A DNA stretch of 64,000 bases from Aspidiotus rigidus (taxonomy: Eukaryota; Arthropoda; Insecta; Hemiptera; Diaspididae). The position numbers and the translations under genes were made by a program. The notes under the pieces were generated by a model, which made no database searches, was not told the DNA's origin, and worked only from the letters and a program-made list of their open reading frames with translations. Shown piece by piece: positions 44,032 to 61,699 of this stretch; position 1 is the first letter of the stretch; every line of letters starts with the position of its first letter. The DNA is taken from positions 12,183,001 to 12,247,000 of the forward strand of contig JAVHKY010000004.1 of NCBI GenBank assembly GCA_035079385.1. Reading direction: 5' to 3'.

Positions 44032-47000
44032 TCAATACTCACATGATGGTTGCACATAATTACTAGGAAATAATCCGACAACTCCATTCAATTCTCCTTT
44101 CCACCAGTCCGGCTCTTCTTTGGCAATCATTTTGATAATGTCGCCTTTTTCAAAGCTCAATTCATCCGCATTTAGAGCAGTATATTTATAGAGCGCTGTG
44201 ACTTGATCTGTTTAAAATAAAACAATAATGAACAATTAAATATGCAATCCGAGACTATTTTATACAGGCAATTTAAAATGAACAGGAAACAGAAATTCAA
44301 CCATTATAGTTGAATTCTTGTCAACTTAATTTTGAGGTATGTATAATTATCGCATATCTTCACGAGTTCATGAAAGAATCTGTTTAAAAAATGGCAACTA
44401 GAACAGATTCTAATCTTATTCTTAAATACTCAAATAGGCTGACTACACAACTGAAGAGCTATCCAGTCAGATGGTAGTCTTCAAATAATGCTAGAAGTAT
44501 ACCCAAGGCTGAATTCAAATTTGTGTTCTGCTCTTGGCCAAAATCTCAGGTTTTTAAGTGAGTGATTCAGTGAAATATGATAAGTTGAATTATCTTGAAA
44601 AATTGAGAACATCGTATAATGTTGAAAACAAATTATAGGTATCAAATACAAAACCAGAATATTATGAAAATATTTTATTTAATCTTCCTTCATCACACAT
44701 TGGAAATTTATTATCATTATTATTCTTGTCAAGATCCATGAGAATCGCTAGAACACAACGGACACAACATGAAAAGTTGGTAATCACAAATAGGGCCCCA
44801 ATATCACAGCTTATGACGCGCTCTAGCGGCAATGTTTCTGCCGTGCAAATAATGTTGGACAATCACAAATCGATGGATACGCATAGTGCAGAACATGGTT
44901 TTGGAGAAATAGTATTATTGTTTATGCAAGGCAGGAATATCAATGTTACATTTTCATAAACTGAACCAGATTCTGCACATTCGTCGAAAATATTATTGCT
45001 CGGCAGTCGGCAGATAATTGAAAATAGTTGAGTCTGAAAGTAATGTTCACACTGAATTCAGTGGTGGTGTTTGTGTACGGCAGGATTAGAAACGTTCCAG
45101 CGTTCTACCTATCATTTCAGTTATTTCGATTTTGTTTTTGTAGACTAGCTATCCTTTTACAATATTATTAGGGCCAGTTATACCAAAATGTGTTCAAACG
45201 ACAATTGATTCAAACGACGATTAATGAAAATCATCGAGCCCAACTTTCAGTTCTCCCACCAATTTTTATGACATTCAAATCTTTCTCTATGGCATTACAG
45301 TGAAACTGAATTTTCCAATGCGCTCATCTCAAGAAGTGAACTATGCATTAAGGCAGAGATGTTCGCGAATCGAACGAAGTGAGTGAAGTGAACGCACGAG
45401 AGCAAACAATCCCTTCATTCCAGTGGTACATACACTCTATTTTTATACCATGAGTACGAAAAAAATTGTGGTTAATTGAAACAGTTTCATCTGACTATAG
45501 TTTCATCAAACGCCAATCTTATTTTCTCTCTTTTCCTTTCTCTTCCGCTTTTCGCGAACTCTATCATTTGACAAGAAAACACCACTTCCTCCTCAGAAAA
45601 CTGTCTCATAGTGAGACACTTCTGTAGTTTCGTATGGTATAAAATTACTATTTTATACTCGAGCCCCTTTTCTACCCGACCATTCAATTATCCATTTGAA
45701 GAATACTGAAACGATGAACTTCTGATTTCTGATGAAATAAGATTCATGTTACATTTTCATAATCTAGTTTAGCTAGTTAAATCATTCATTTTCAACATAA
45801 TGCGTCCTCAAGATATCAAGATTTCGAGTATTTTACAATGAGTCAAATTGAGCGGAAAACGGATTCAAATTCAGCGTCAAAAATACTTTTGAAATCATTC
45901 GAAGATGAGAATTTTACTAGAGATAGTTGTTTAATAGTGTTACTGTGTGTTATCAACGCAAAACAGAACGATCAGTAGTCTTAGAAGACCAATTGTAATA
46001 TCAAATTCTGCGTCGAAAATATTATCCGAACATCATCAAAAATTTCTTTGTTTCTAATTATTTTGCAAGATTTATCGAAAAAATTAATCTTGTTCTAAAG
46101 ATAAATTTGAGTTAGAAATTAATCGTTTGTTCATTTAAATACCGCAAAACTACAAAGATTATGTTGAGTGAAAAACTTACCGGCTGGTGCCGATGCTGTC
46201 ATACTGCTACCAGGGAAGCTTTGTTTTCTAGTCAGTTCAGAACTGACAGGACTAGTTACTCCACCACCACCGACCACTTTAACGTAAGACGCCGGGAACC
46301 AGCCCACTTGACGTTTCTTACCTTTAACCTAAAAAGCCAAATATCGTTTCAATGAAGCTACGCATAACTAATAGACAGAAGTATTCATCGATACGTACAT
46401 GACTTTCCCCTTCCCACCAGCCGGAAGTAGTTTTCTTCCTTATCATGATAAGCTGTCCACGGTGTAATGAAAGTTGCTCTTTACTCGTAGCTTGATAAGG
46501 TGCGATGACTGTTGCTATTTCTGGTTTCTTTTTACCCTATACAAAAGATAATTTGCTATTTAGTACATATATACAATCCACGCCGTATTGATATTGGTAA
46601 TTAAATATTTCCCTTACCTCTATCTCAGTGAATGATGAGAAGTCAGGCGTCATTGAACGATTGGGAACAATGGTCTAGAGATAAAAAATTGAATAATCAA
46701 TTATTTTTCATCTTTCTTTATCTCATTACAAACATACTTGCAAGCAGCTAACCTGATTTTCAAACTGAGTTGGAGGAGCTGAGGCACATCGAGGCATTGG
46801 GTTATTCTCCGAAGAAGGTGAAAATGATTGCTATTTGTAATTGAAACGGAGAATTAGAATTTTGTGAAACAAAGCAGCCAGAAACCTTACTCTACAAACC
46901 TGATACGTAGTTTTTTGAACATAGTTCGAGGGGAATACACCACATTTTCCGCGCAACACTCCCGTCCACCACTCGCCATCCTTTTTGATCACTTTAATCA

Positions 47001-50000
47001 CGTCATTTTGCTCGAAACACAAATCGTCCGGTTCGTTCGAATTATAAGGATATAGGGCTTCATAAAATTCTGTAAAACGAAACAAGAAATTTTGTATTGT
47101 TGTCGTGAAGAGTCATTTCACATAATCGAAAAACCTCACCTTCGAAGTCTGAGGTTTCTGCACTTTCAGGCGCAGTTATTTCTTTTACGTATGAAACGGG
47201 GAACCAGCCCGCATAGCCTTGATTTTCGCCGTAATACCAATTCCCCTACATAACACAGAAACAGTTGAAAAGACGTACGAGTAACGTCTGATTTTCTAAG
47301 ATGAAAACACGTTTTCTTCTTACGCTTTTACGAGATACTCTGATAATATCTCCTTTGTTCAGCGACAACTGATTTTCATTCTTCGCCACAAATGGGTGAA
47401 GACCCTGCACCGCTAAACTGGCGATTGTTCCCGCATCTAATGCTGGTGTTTCACTTTCTACAGTCGGGGCGTAACTGTCTTCGACCGCTGAACCTGTTTC
47501 CGAAACGTTTTCCGGTACTTCGGCAATATCCCTACGCATGTCAATACATTAGAATCAATACTTTCATGAAAAGGGACCATAAGATGAAAACTCACTCAAG
47601 AGCCGGATCTACAGCGCTTGAAAGATCTCGCTCTCCATTCAATGGCACATTGTCGTCGATATCCGCGATATACGATTCCGGAAACCACCCCGTTTTACCT
47701 CGCAATTCACCCGCCAGCCATCCGGGTTCTGTATTTTGCGTTGCTGAAAGCTATATCAAAGTGCTTTCATATAACCTGAGGCCTTCAAATTGCTTCAAAA
47801 ATATTGATTGTATACTCACTGTGATGATATCTCCCTGTTGAAAGGAAAGCTCATCCGCGTTACGAGCTTCAAATTCGTACAGCGCGCGAACCTTCCTCCC
47901 ACCTAAAATAATGCAAAGTCGAGTAAATCACGATCCTATATCTCATTAAACCGCTGATAGTCTTTCATTTACCTGACGAAGAATCTTCAGGCTCTCCAGA
48001 CCAAGCGTCGGGAGTTGCGTCCCAGGCCGAATTGCTCCAACTCGATACGTCGTTCAATCGCTTTGCTTTCAATTCTATTATCTGAGTAAGGTTCACATCA
48101 TTATAATACTATAGGTACTGCAATAAAATGCGAAGATCTCGAATAAAATGGGTATACCTGTTCTTTTCTCGTTCTAAAATCTGAATATATCGTTTCGCAA
48201 GTTTTGATCACTTCGGTGGTATCGTCTTTCAATTTCGTCAGTTCTTCAACGTTAGTGTCTAACTCAAGCTTTCTTCTATCGAGCTGCAACAAATATAAAG
48301 TAGGAACAAAATTCTCGCGGGGCACTTAAATTTTCAGATACGAGCGAACAGAATATTTTCAATTACTTCAGCTTTGACTTCTTTTACGTCCTCTCGTAAT
48401 TGAACTAACGCTGCTTCTTGGTTTTGAACGTCGATCTTCATTTGCTCTTCCGATTTATTGCTAGCCACAGTTTGTTTTTTCGCTTCGAAGCTCGCTTTCT
48501 CCTTGTTCAGGGTGATCAGTCGATGATTCTGTTCTTTTAGATGAGCTTTCAAAGATGTAATATCACTAAGTAACTGATCTCTCGATGTTCTCATGCCATC
48601 GATCGTTGATTTTACGGCATTCACGCCATTCCGTGTTTCTCCGGCTTGTTGAGTAAGCTCACGAACTTTATCACACTAAACGAGGAAAAGTATATCGAAT
48701 TAGAAGATGGACAAGAGGAATCGGAGTGTGCATATTGTAGGTGCGCTACCGTCGCCCGTGTAAAATTATATCTATATATATGAAAAAGTACTGATAAGGA
48801 AAGGGTGATCATAATACAATTCGAGTATACACTTTTTCAGTTTTTCCTAAAATTCTCGATAAATACTGAATTATTTAGAGAAAAAACGCAAAGAACAAAG
48901 TTTAATGAGCATAAAATTCTCTTTCAGGAAAAAATATTTTTAGGAAATTTTGCGAAACTGAAAAATCTTTGTTGTTATTGTTGCTTGCACAGTCCGAAAA
49001 GGTGCTACACGTAAAACACGTACCAGAGCTTGATATTCCGTAGCCAACTTGTTATCTTTTTCTCGCATAGCAGAGACTATTTCATTTTCGTTCTTTAGAC
49101 GAATCATCAAATCCTGTATTCTTTGTTTTTCCCATTCGAGATAACGCTGACGTTCCATTTCCCTGCAAGAATTTTCACTTGGTATACATTTTCAACCGCT
49201 GGCATTTCTCTGTTTTCTACTGGGAAACTTACCGTCTAGCATTTTCTCTCTGTTCGAAAGCTTTCTGCCGCTCCAATTCTTTCTCGCGTTCAATCTCACG
49301 TTGTTTCTGTAATTGTTTTTCCATCTCTTCCTGTCTTCGTCGTTCTTGTTCTTGTCTAAAACAATAGATATATTTTTTTTTTATTGGCTTCGGAAAAAAT
49401 ATGAGGTTAGTAAATAGAAGGTGAGGAGTGTCAGGCCCCAGCTCCCGCATCCCAGGAGTTGAAATTTGAAATAATCTCTGAAAATATTTTCATTAATTTC
49501 GCAAAAGGGGAGGGGACGGCAATATCACTCGCCTTAATGATGAGAAAAATCTCGATAAAAATCAAGAGAATTACTTGATTTTTTCTTTACGCTCTTCTTC
49601 TTCTCGTTCGAGTCGTTCACGTTCTTCTCGTTCTTGTCTTTGAATTTCGAGTAATGCTTTTCTGCGACGATCCAATTCAGCTTGACCTTTTTCGTAATTT
49701 TCCTTCCTTTTATCTTCAAAGGCGGCTAAACAAACGAACAATACTTAATCAGTAAACCTGGTAAAAAGGGATAAATTGTTGTGCGTAACCCAATTATACA
49801 ACCTTGAGGAGAAGTGAGAGTAGGTACAACTCCATCGTTAGATCCAACAGACGTTAAACTATTCTGCCTAGATTTTTTGCGGAAAGTAGGAGGAATGAGA
49901 TCAGGAGGCAGTGGAGTCTTCAGATCTTTTCCAGATTTAGCTAAATCGCACAGGTGCATAGCTAAAACGAATTCCTCGCAAGTCAATTGTCCGTCATTAT

Positions 50001-51139
50001 CGATATCGGATAATTGCCTACGAAAGGTTATAAGGAGTCGTTGAAAAAAAAAATCAGATTTCCCCGAAAAACTTCAGTACAATTGCAACAGCATATTTAC
50101 CATATTTTGGCCAACATTTCAATAGGTAATTGCGTTAATACCATAATACTGCGAGCCTGGTTTCCGGTGAGAAAACCAGTTCTGCCTTTGTCGGCTTGAT
50201 TGAACGTCTGAGTGTACTTAAGTTTAGTATTATACGGTACAGACCATTCGTATGAAGGAGATCCATTCGCCCTGAGAAAAACGAAATAATAGAACAAAAT
50301 TCCGGTATTCTCATCTTCATTTTACATTCAATAGATTACTAACGGAGTTCCTTCAGCAGATGGTGCCGTTGGTATTGCATTAGGCGGCGTGCCTGAGGTA
50401 GGTGGAGTACCTGCGACTGGAATATTTGCACAAGGCACAGTTGAAAGAGGGAGTGTATTCGGCACAGTGGGCATTGAATTCACTCCAGGCACCGGTGATA
50501 CACTCGATAATGGTGGTACAACCGGTACAGGTGGAATGGGTGACGGAGCAACCATTGTCATAGGTGGTATAATAGGCGCGGGTACAGCTACAGGAATTGT
50601 TGGAACCGGTGGTATCGTCGGCGGAGACATCATTGGCATTGAAGGAACCATAGGTGGTGATGCGGCCAATGGGATCGATGATGGAGGTGAAACAGCTAAA
50701 AAATTTCAGAATGATTTATTCGAACTAGAACTCTTTGATCAACTGTGTCCATAAAAAATAGGAAAACACCTACTTCCTTTGCCAGAGACAAGATCTGCGA
50801 GAGGAGGAGGTAAAGCTGGAGGAATGTTGAAACCACGTAGTTTCATTTGAATCAATTTGCACGCAACAATGAACTCAAACAGATTCAACTGCCCATCGCG
50901 AGTAATGTCAGATAGCTCCCTAAAGTGGGCGTCATCTTCGTTAGAATGATGAAATGACAAAACTAGTTTAGGTAGACTACGTCTTACCAGATGAAAGCAA
51001 GAATATTCGGGGGTAAGTTGGACTGTATGAAGAATCCTCTCGCTTTTTCACCAGTTATATTTCCATCAACGGGTCCTAATGAGGCGAATTGACTTTCGAA
51101 CGATTGCCTTTCTTGCGGTAAGACATTCCAGTTTTCCAT
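44032..51139 (-). CDS. Dap160: intersectin / Dap160 endocytic scaffold
   Basis: 21 coding exons (51139-50988, 50919-50774, 50695-50344, 50271-50101, 50017-49803, 49725-49575, 49355-49233, 49162-49024, 48675-48367, 48283-48158, 48081-47973, 47902-47820, 47750-47596, 47531-47324, 47245-47140, 47069-46900, 46830-46753, 46674-46618, 46536-46399, 46328-46181, 44207-44032) sum to 1104 codons. Domains: EH1 (about 5-95, [20 protein letters not shown]), a Pro/Met-rich linker (100-216), EH2 (225-340, with the [13 protein letters not shown]a-binding loop), coiled coil (345-628), and SH3 A-E (about 665-720, 775-835, 848-905, 952-1010, 1046-1100; each ends [12 protein letters not shown]). EH domains bind NPF proteins; SH3s bind dynamin, synaptojanin and WASP-type ligands in clathrin endocytosis. 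The length matches Drosophila Dap160. The frame stops six bases after a good GTGAGT donor, so a longer DH-PH-C2 isoform cannot be excluded. The last intron is 2 kb, unlike the others. Confidence 0.95.
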
Positions 51140-52842
51140 TTTCACAATTACGAAGTACCACTGAATAGATAGATGCTTCCCAAAGATGCTGAGCGAGATA
51201 AAACAAAAATCAGTCAATACAATGCAGTAGAAGAAAACGGGGGAGGAAAATAAAAATAGAGCAGGAATAAGAGAGTACTTACAGTTCTTAATTTTTAATA
51301 AATGGGTCCTATTTCATATTCTCATGAAGAATGATGAATAAGAACTAAACGAAGTGAGCCGCACCTGAGAATTAATCTGGGCTCACTATTAATGAGTTTA
51401 CTCGAGCAAGAGCTCTTCTTGAACGAGTATAATTTAATTTTCTGTATAGGTAGGTAAACTGTTTAGTGTTTAGGTATGAAAACCTTATCGCCGAAATCCG
51501 AATCATTGATTTCGTATCGATACTGTGGATCGATTTTATCTACTGGGTCGATGCTCAACACCTTACGCTCTGCATAAAAGGTGCTTTTGAAAATCCATTT
51601 CGAGTCTTTTTATCTGAATTCTCCAAATTACCACCATCAATACAAAAAAATCCGGTGCGGGCGCTAGCATCGCAAGAATCTATCAATACGATCATTGAAA
51701 CCGTGATTGAAACAGATTGGAAAGCCGAATGAAGAATATCGTTGTTGTCGATAATGCGAGAAGGTTGAACCTGAAGAAAAACTTTGGAATTCAAGTTGAA
51801 TAGTAAATAACCTGCGAACGATTGTTTCAAAGTCATTCTGAATCGTCACTAACTTCATACCAAAGACAACGGATGGCTATTATCAGCCTGAAGTTTTCAA
51901 CAAGAGAACCAATCCTCTCGAACGCTAGAATATTTATTCTTTATTCTCACGAATTCATCACCACATTTTTTCTAACTCTATTTTCAACTGGTCAGAAGTA
52001 CTTCAAGAATGAGGCTACACAGTTACCGAGATAACATCATTCGTACATGAACGTTATCATGCAAGAAATCAATTCACGTGTAGTTGTTCGATAGTTTCGA
52101 TTATGTAACTCACAAATAACACTGAAAGAAAACGGTACGTACAAAAAAAGACAATATCAATCCAAATGCATTTATTGATCACAAATCTCATTTTCTTCCT
52201 TATCTACTTTCAGCATTCGCGAAGGAAAAAATCATTTGAAAAAAAACCTGCTTTCTTTACAAGATCATAACAAAAAGAGATCAACTAACTACTAACTGCA
52301 CGTATAAAAATTCAAAATCCGTAAATACACGATAGGAGCCAAAGAAAAAAAAAAAAAAAAAGGAAAATTATAATTAAAATATAGACGCAACGAGTAGTTT
52401 ACACTAAGTATGTTTTTTTTTTCTTTCTTCTTAGATAAAAAATGTTATACAATAACACACTGAAGACAAGAAGCACCTATTTTTTGTGTATCACCTATAA
52501 AGAAGAGAAACGAAAAAAAGAGAACACAATTCCACCTCAACTACACCAACACAAGTCGCGATGGACAAGATGAAATCTCCGACTCTCGTATGACTGATTG
52601 AAAACTATCCACTGGTCAATTACGTACAAATAAATAAGTTTACTGGTCCATCACAAACATAAATCGAAGTTACTGTAAGTTATATACATATACAATTTCC
52701 TCAAATTCACAACGATTTGTGCAAGTCTATTAAAAAAAATTGTTTTCTCTTCTTCTCGTAATTCTTTCTTCGTAACTGATATCTGAAAAATAGGTGTTTC
52801 TATTCCCTACATGCACTTGCGGGGTCATCCCGTCATTTAACC
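51140..52842. other. intersectin 5' region and mortalin 3' UTR
   Basis: The AG at 51179-51180 region (CTATTCAG on the minus strand) suggests an intersectin 5' non-coding exon lies further upstream, not located. A minus-strand AATAAA at about 52169-52164 is a candidate poly(A) signal for mortalin, giving a 3' UTR of about 680 nt. The remaining frames are non-coding in appearance. Confidence 0.4.
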
Positions 52843-56647
<3,805 letters not shown>

Positions 56648-57427
56648 TATTAAAATTGATTAGTAAACGTAAAACGAACAATTAGTAAGGTATTGAATAC
56701 TTGAAACTAAAAACCGCGAGGATTTTAACAATTAATCGGATAAAATTGCACGAGTAACGCACAAGAGACAGATAATGTATGATGAAATCTTCAATGATTA
56801 GAACATAGAACAGTTGTCTGTGTGTGAACCATACGAAATTTCTGGAATCTTTTGCAGATTTCTTTTCGAAACCAAGGTGTAGTACCAGACCATGAAATCA
56901 AGGCGGTTTCCCGAGGCGGTTCCTCATACCAATGACGTAGACAAGTTACAACCAATGAACGATGATTTTTTCGGCTGTCAGCGCTCTCAGGTGGAGTGCA
57001 TAGAAAGGCTCACTGTGACTGGTGCGGGGAAGTACATATATTCAAAGTGCAAATTCAGAGAAACGAGTGTTTTGTAACGTTCAAGAAAGATATTTTTCTC
57101 CGTATCGCTATTTTGTATATACGGGATTCGGGATTCCACCTGCGATCCGCCGATCTGGCAGTCCGGCACATAGGAATAGGATTGAACACTTTTGAAGAAA
57201 ATAATGAAGAATGGAATGATGATAGAATGAACTGGACGATAACTATCACCATAATTTCCGTCAATTCAATACGGACCGTTGCGTTTTACGAGTTGTTGTG
57301 TTCAGATCTTCAGGAAATCAGCATTCGTACGATTCGTGATTGATTTTACTTCCTGTTCGGCGTACAGTTTTTTCAAAGCCTACTTATTGACAATCATCCT
57401 GATTGCGGAACCATCTCTCAATTCAAT
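56648..57427. promoter_or_regulatory. bidirectional intergenic region between mortalin and THUMPD1
   Basis: The start codons of two divergent housekeeping genes lie about 780 bp apart, so this region must contain both 5' UTRs and promoters. No clear TATA box or heat-shock element array was recognised by eye. Short frames (for example 56996-57343 plus) have no domains. Confidence 0.6.
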
Positions 57428-58951
57428 ATGAATTATCGAGGCAGGAACAAACGAAAACCGTATTTCTCTTCCAATTTGATGGCCAAAAAGAAGAAGAATC
57501 TGTTCTTAAAAACTGGCATGAAAGGGTTTATCTGCACATGCAACGGAAACGAAAAACAATGCATCAGAGAATCGTACAACATCCTTAACGAGTACGCCGA
57601 TCGTCTATATGGCCCCGAAGAAGTAAGAAACATCATCGCTTCTTGCTGAATGTTGACTTTGACTGAAGATCACAGGAAATTGCTAAGATTGTTTCCAATA
57701 TTTTTAGGTTACGAAACGGGAATCGAATGATACGAATCCAAAAAACGTAGACGACGCAGGAGACACTAAAAGTGACGAGAAGGACGAGATTGATGAATTT
57801 CAAAAAGAAGTTGACGCGTTAAAGGCCCAACATAAGGAATCTGATAAACGCTTTCAAGCGGTTGATGCAGGCGTTGCAAACTGCATTTTCATCAAAACTA
57901 ATGTAAGATTTCACTAAAAGCTATTTACTTGAGATTTATTGGTATTAATAAGTTTGTTATCGTAGTTGGACGACCCGGTGAGCTTGTGTGATGCCATTAT
58001 GAGAGATATCGCGGTAACGAAACTTCTCAAGGCGAGATTTTTAATGCGAATAGTACCTATTGAGATCACTTGTCGAGTAAGTATCGAAGTCGAGCGTTGA
58101 TGTACTGTCCTCAGATTATTTCCCACTTTCATTTCTTTTACATTCTGTAGGCCCAGGTAGACGACATAGAAGGTGCTGTTGGGACGTTATTTGACCGCTA
58201 TTTCAAAGCAGAGCCTCTCACCTATGCTATCGTTATCTCGTAAGTACATGTGGAGAATTTTATAATTCTTGTTTCTACAGGATTTGAAGAACTAAAATAC
58301 TTCTCGGTCTTGCTGTCATAGCTGTACCATACTTCACGAACTGAGGCTTTCTTTCCTCAGAGCGTTGAAGTCTATTTTCAAGTCCTTGCAGTAGGGCCCC
58401 ACTCCTCTTAGCTTCTTTTAGACACCTTTGAAAAATCCTCCACCTTTCAAAACCGCAATTTGTCAATGTTCTTCCCGAATAACCTCTCGTTAGAACAGGT
58501 TTCCTACTCGAACGTTGCAAATATTGAAAATATTATTATTTACATTTCTGATTATCGTATTATAATTCCGTATTTCAGGAAACGATGTAATTCAAGTCTA
58601 GGACGTGATCCACTGATTGAGAAACTGGCTACCATGGTACAAGAGCGAAACGCGGAACATAAAGTAAATCTATCAAATCCCGCGATAACGATCCTCATAG
58701 AAGCCATGAAAGGCATATGTGGGATAGCTGTGATACGAGATTATCATCAACTTTCAAAATATAATTTAAGGCAGTTATGCGGACTCCCACTGAATGATCG
58801 AGGTGACGGAGCGAGCGCTAGTTCGTCTACACTCAATCTTGACCAAGTTGATGATGCGGAAAGCGTTGAAAATTCTTCTTCGCCTCCGGGTCAGAAGCAC
58901 CAATGTGAAAACCATGGTGACGAAGAAAAGCTAGACGAACAAGAAGCTTGA
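57428..58951 (+). CDS. THUMPD1: THUMP domain-containing protein 1 (tRNA acetylation adaptor)
   Basis: Five exons: 57428-57622, 57708-57902, 57966-58076, 58151-58239 and 58579-58951; all GT..AG, sum 321 codons (320 residues), close to human THUMPD1 and yeast Tan1. The N-terminus is Lys/Arg-rich, followed by FLKTGMKGFICTCNGNEKQC and LNEYADRLYGPEE. A charged segment then leads to the THUMP domain (about 150-270: LKARFLMRIVPIEITCR, LFDRYFKAEPLTYAIVIS, NPAITILIEAMKGICGIAVI), followed by DYHQLSKYNLRQLC. The family binds tRNA through THUMP and assists NAT10/Kre33 in N4-acetylcytidine formation at C12 of tRNA-Ser and tRNA-Leu. The C-terminal 60 residues are acidic and disordered. ATG at 57428 is chosen because it begins the conserved basic N-terminus. 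Confidence 0.95.
58275..58520 (-). other. unassigned open frame in THUMPD1 intron 4
   Basis: An 81-codon minus-strand frame has Arg/Lys/Leu-rich, helix-like content (RIFQRCLKEAKRSGALLQGL). Intron 4 is much longer than the other THUMPD1 introns, so this may be an inserted fragment. It matches nothing I recognise and may be chance. Confidence 0.25.
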
Positions 58952-59058
58952 TCAATTTTTTTTTCCATGACTGAAGAGTCCCCTAATTTGTTTCTAATTT
59001 TCTATCGAAGACGGATAATTTTTGTTACCTTCCCTATTGTTTCCTATTATTGAAAACT

Positions 59059-59064
59059 AAATAA
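59059..59064 (+). terminator. poly(A) signal AATAAA for THUMPD1
   Basis: A canonical AATAAA lies 108 bp after the stop codon at 58951, in AT-rich sequence. Confidence 0.6.
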
Positions 59065-60869
59065 ACTGGTGAATATCTCTCTCAGTATTGTTATAGAAGA
59101 TACAGAGAATTTGATGAAACAAAAATATATTGTACATACAAATAGAAATTACAAATACAAATGGAAATATGAACAATAGTATTTAGCACTAGGACCGTAC
59201 AACAACACGACTGAACAAAAAAAAAAAAAAATGAAAGTATATCAATAAATTAAAGACAAGAAACGTAAATTCGCGTTCGCGCATTTTTATACCAAGAAAA
59301 ATGAGTACAGTCGAAAAGAAAAACTGGAACAGAAATTATTGTACCCCATCAACTTGTACTCTGACAAACAAACAGAAGCCTATTTTCACCCGAAACAGAT
59401 TTTAATGAGAGTAAAAAAGACTAATTAGCGCAACCTAAATTTCACGCATATAATTAAATTAATTTTCTTTAACAGCTATAAACCTGACTGAATTTGGTGG
59501 ATCGTGTATTTTTTGTTTTCGTCTCGTGGTAACTGTAAATCAAATTGTTTTCATAAAATTTAGGCGACCAAAACGTGAAAAAACTGAGAATATAAATAAA
59601 GATCATAGGTATTTTATCACAGATATACAAAATAAAATGATTACAATTAACATTATCATACAGTTACCTACAATAATACGATCAGTTTTGTCGTGAGAAA
59701 AATGAAGAGTAAATATAATGGAGTAAATATGATACAGAATAATGCGCGCGGTGGCAGTAAAACAAAATTTGAAAAAAAAATAAGTGGAGAGCTTGATGAG
59801 GAGAAAGGTTAACAAAAATCAAAAAACTTGTACTATCCAGATCATCACTTCAAAAATTGATCCACGCTATTTGGGATGGAGAATTAGCGTAAATCGTGAG
59901 TAAAATGAATGCCAATGGAACGTGAGTCTCGTTATTCGAAACTCTTTAATATCGTCAATGCTAATAGCAGTCAATTAAGATGGTTGCTTTTATCGCAGTC
60001 GAAAAACTTGAAGGAATCAAATTGCATACAAAATGGATAAGTTACGCGGATTGTCAACAATTTGGTTCTTCAAAATTGAAAAAAAAAAATGGAATGCTCT
60101 AGGGAAAAATTGTAATGATCAATAATTGCGTTTCTAACTACAGAATATACAAAATAAGCAACCTCTCAAATTATCTCTAATATTTAGTCGAATTTTTTGC
60201 AGATACAGATTCATTTCCTCACGGTACAAGAAGACATAACTCGTACTATAAAAAGTTAAACACTAGTTATCGGTGTCTCTTTAAGACGTCACACACTGCC
60301 CATCTATTCGAGTCAAATTAAAGAACATTCGCGAACAACTATACGGCAATTTGGAATGTACGAATGCATCGGACGTCTTCAACAGATGTTCATAGAACGA
60401 ATGAGAACACAAAAAGCGAGTTGAAAGATAGGACGTAGAAAAAAAAAAAAAAAAGCGCGAGAAAATAACACCGGTTTGAGGTACCGTCTCGAATCAAAAA
60501 CAATCCGAGAACGAGTGGGAAGGAAAATTGCGTAAAAAACTTAAAAGCGAACGAATTGCTTTTTTTGATTCGCCACACAAATATACTAGCAGAAAGATTT
60601 TCCGCCGTTTAAAAGCGGGTTCTTGGTAGTAACGGAAAAGCCGCAATCTGAATGCGACGAAATTTTCATTAATTGACACGACCGAACACGAGGAGGCATC
60701 ACAGATTATGTCCTAACGAAGAAAACAGTGATCAGTAAGCTGTATATTGCTCTCTCAATATTCTTGCTGGTAACATCAATCACGATTTCAAGAACGTCTG
60801 TCAAACCATATTTAAACACGTTCGGTCCACACTAAATTTTCAACATAATTCGCCATCGATTGTTCCGCA
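59065..60869. other. AT-rich intergenic DNA or 3' UTR of the next gene
   Basis: It lies between the THUMPD1 3' end and the stop codon of the minus-strand gene at 60870. It probably holds that gene's 3' UTR. A runs occur at 59218 and 60440. No coding frame was recognised. Confidence 0.45.
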
Positions 60870-61699
60870 TTATTCTTGAATTTCCGTCGACGCCACCGAT
60901 CTTTCGTTACTTCCTCGAAACGTATTTCTTCGCCGTAACGAACGTTTCGTACTTTTCGAATTCGATCGCAAATTACGTTTCGGCAGCGACTCCGAACTTA
61001 CATTCAGATTTTCACCTGTAAAATTATAAATACAAAGTTGAGTTCCTTTCAATTGACAATCATTCTTCATTACTCCAATCCCATAAAAATATTATTTGTG
61101 TCAACAAACCATCGGTGCAGTTCTCATTTTCTTCGTTATCCTGTTTCAGAAACCAATTCGTACGTTTCTTAAGCCGTTCGACCTGACGTTCGTAAACCTG
61201 AATATGGAATGAAAAATAGCAACACGTGAGTAAGAAGTATAAGATTATAAATCTACGAAATCGGACGTTGGTTGAAAAACTATACAAAGTTCTGGAAAAG
61301 CTTTTTCGAGTTTTCACATCAGTTCATACGTCATTCCGTCTTAATTTCTCATATCAAGGTTTCAAATTTTTAAAAACCCAATTTTGTCACAAAAATGCTC
61401 AACTATAAAATCTCTCATTTCCAAGTTCATTTATTCAAAAAAAAAAAACAAAACAAAAATCACCTGAGGCAAACTAGAAGCGCTGACAGTTGTTTCTAAC
61501 CCATCATCTTTTTGTTCGCCGTTACCAAGCAAACGATTGTTTTCGCCGGTCTAAAATAAACAATGAAAAATTTAGAAATGGAGTTTGTATAATTTGCTAC
61601 GAGGCAGCGACCAATTGCTGCTTACTTCAAAGACACCACTGCCCTCCAAGCTCACTGATAACCGAGCACATGCATCCAAATTCGATTCTTTAGATTCGT
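60870..61699 (-). CDS. unrecognised protein, last four exons (partial)
   Basis: Exons 61699-61626, 61550-61464, 61197-61110 and 61015-60870 (stop TAA 60872-60870) join in consistent phase and give 131 C-terminal codons. The encoded sequence includes ARLSVSLEGSGVFE, a Gly/Asn-rich segment, a probable helix VYERQVERLKKRTNWFLKQ, and a very basic, Ser/Arg-rich tail (KRNLRSNSKSTKRSLRRRN), suggesting a nuclear or nucleic-acid-associated protein. The 5' exons were not found with certainty. A coding-looking stretch at about 61800-61930 (LPTELNCKDDAKSAYEIEV) may be one, but its phase does not join cleanly. Family unknown. Confidence 0.55.

Noticed and set aside
50389..50754. 121-codon plus-strand Gly/Thr-rich frame
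   Set aside because: It is the antisense of the Pro/Met-rich linker exon of intersectin.
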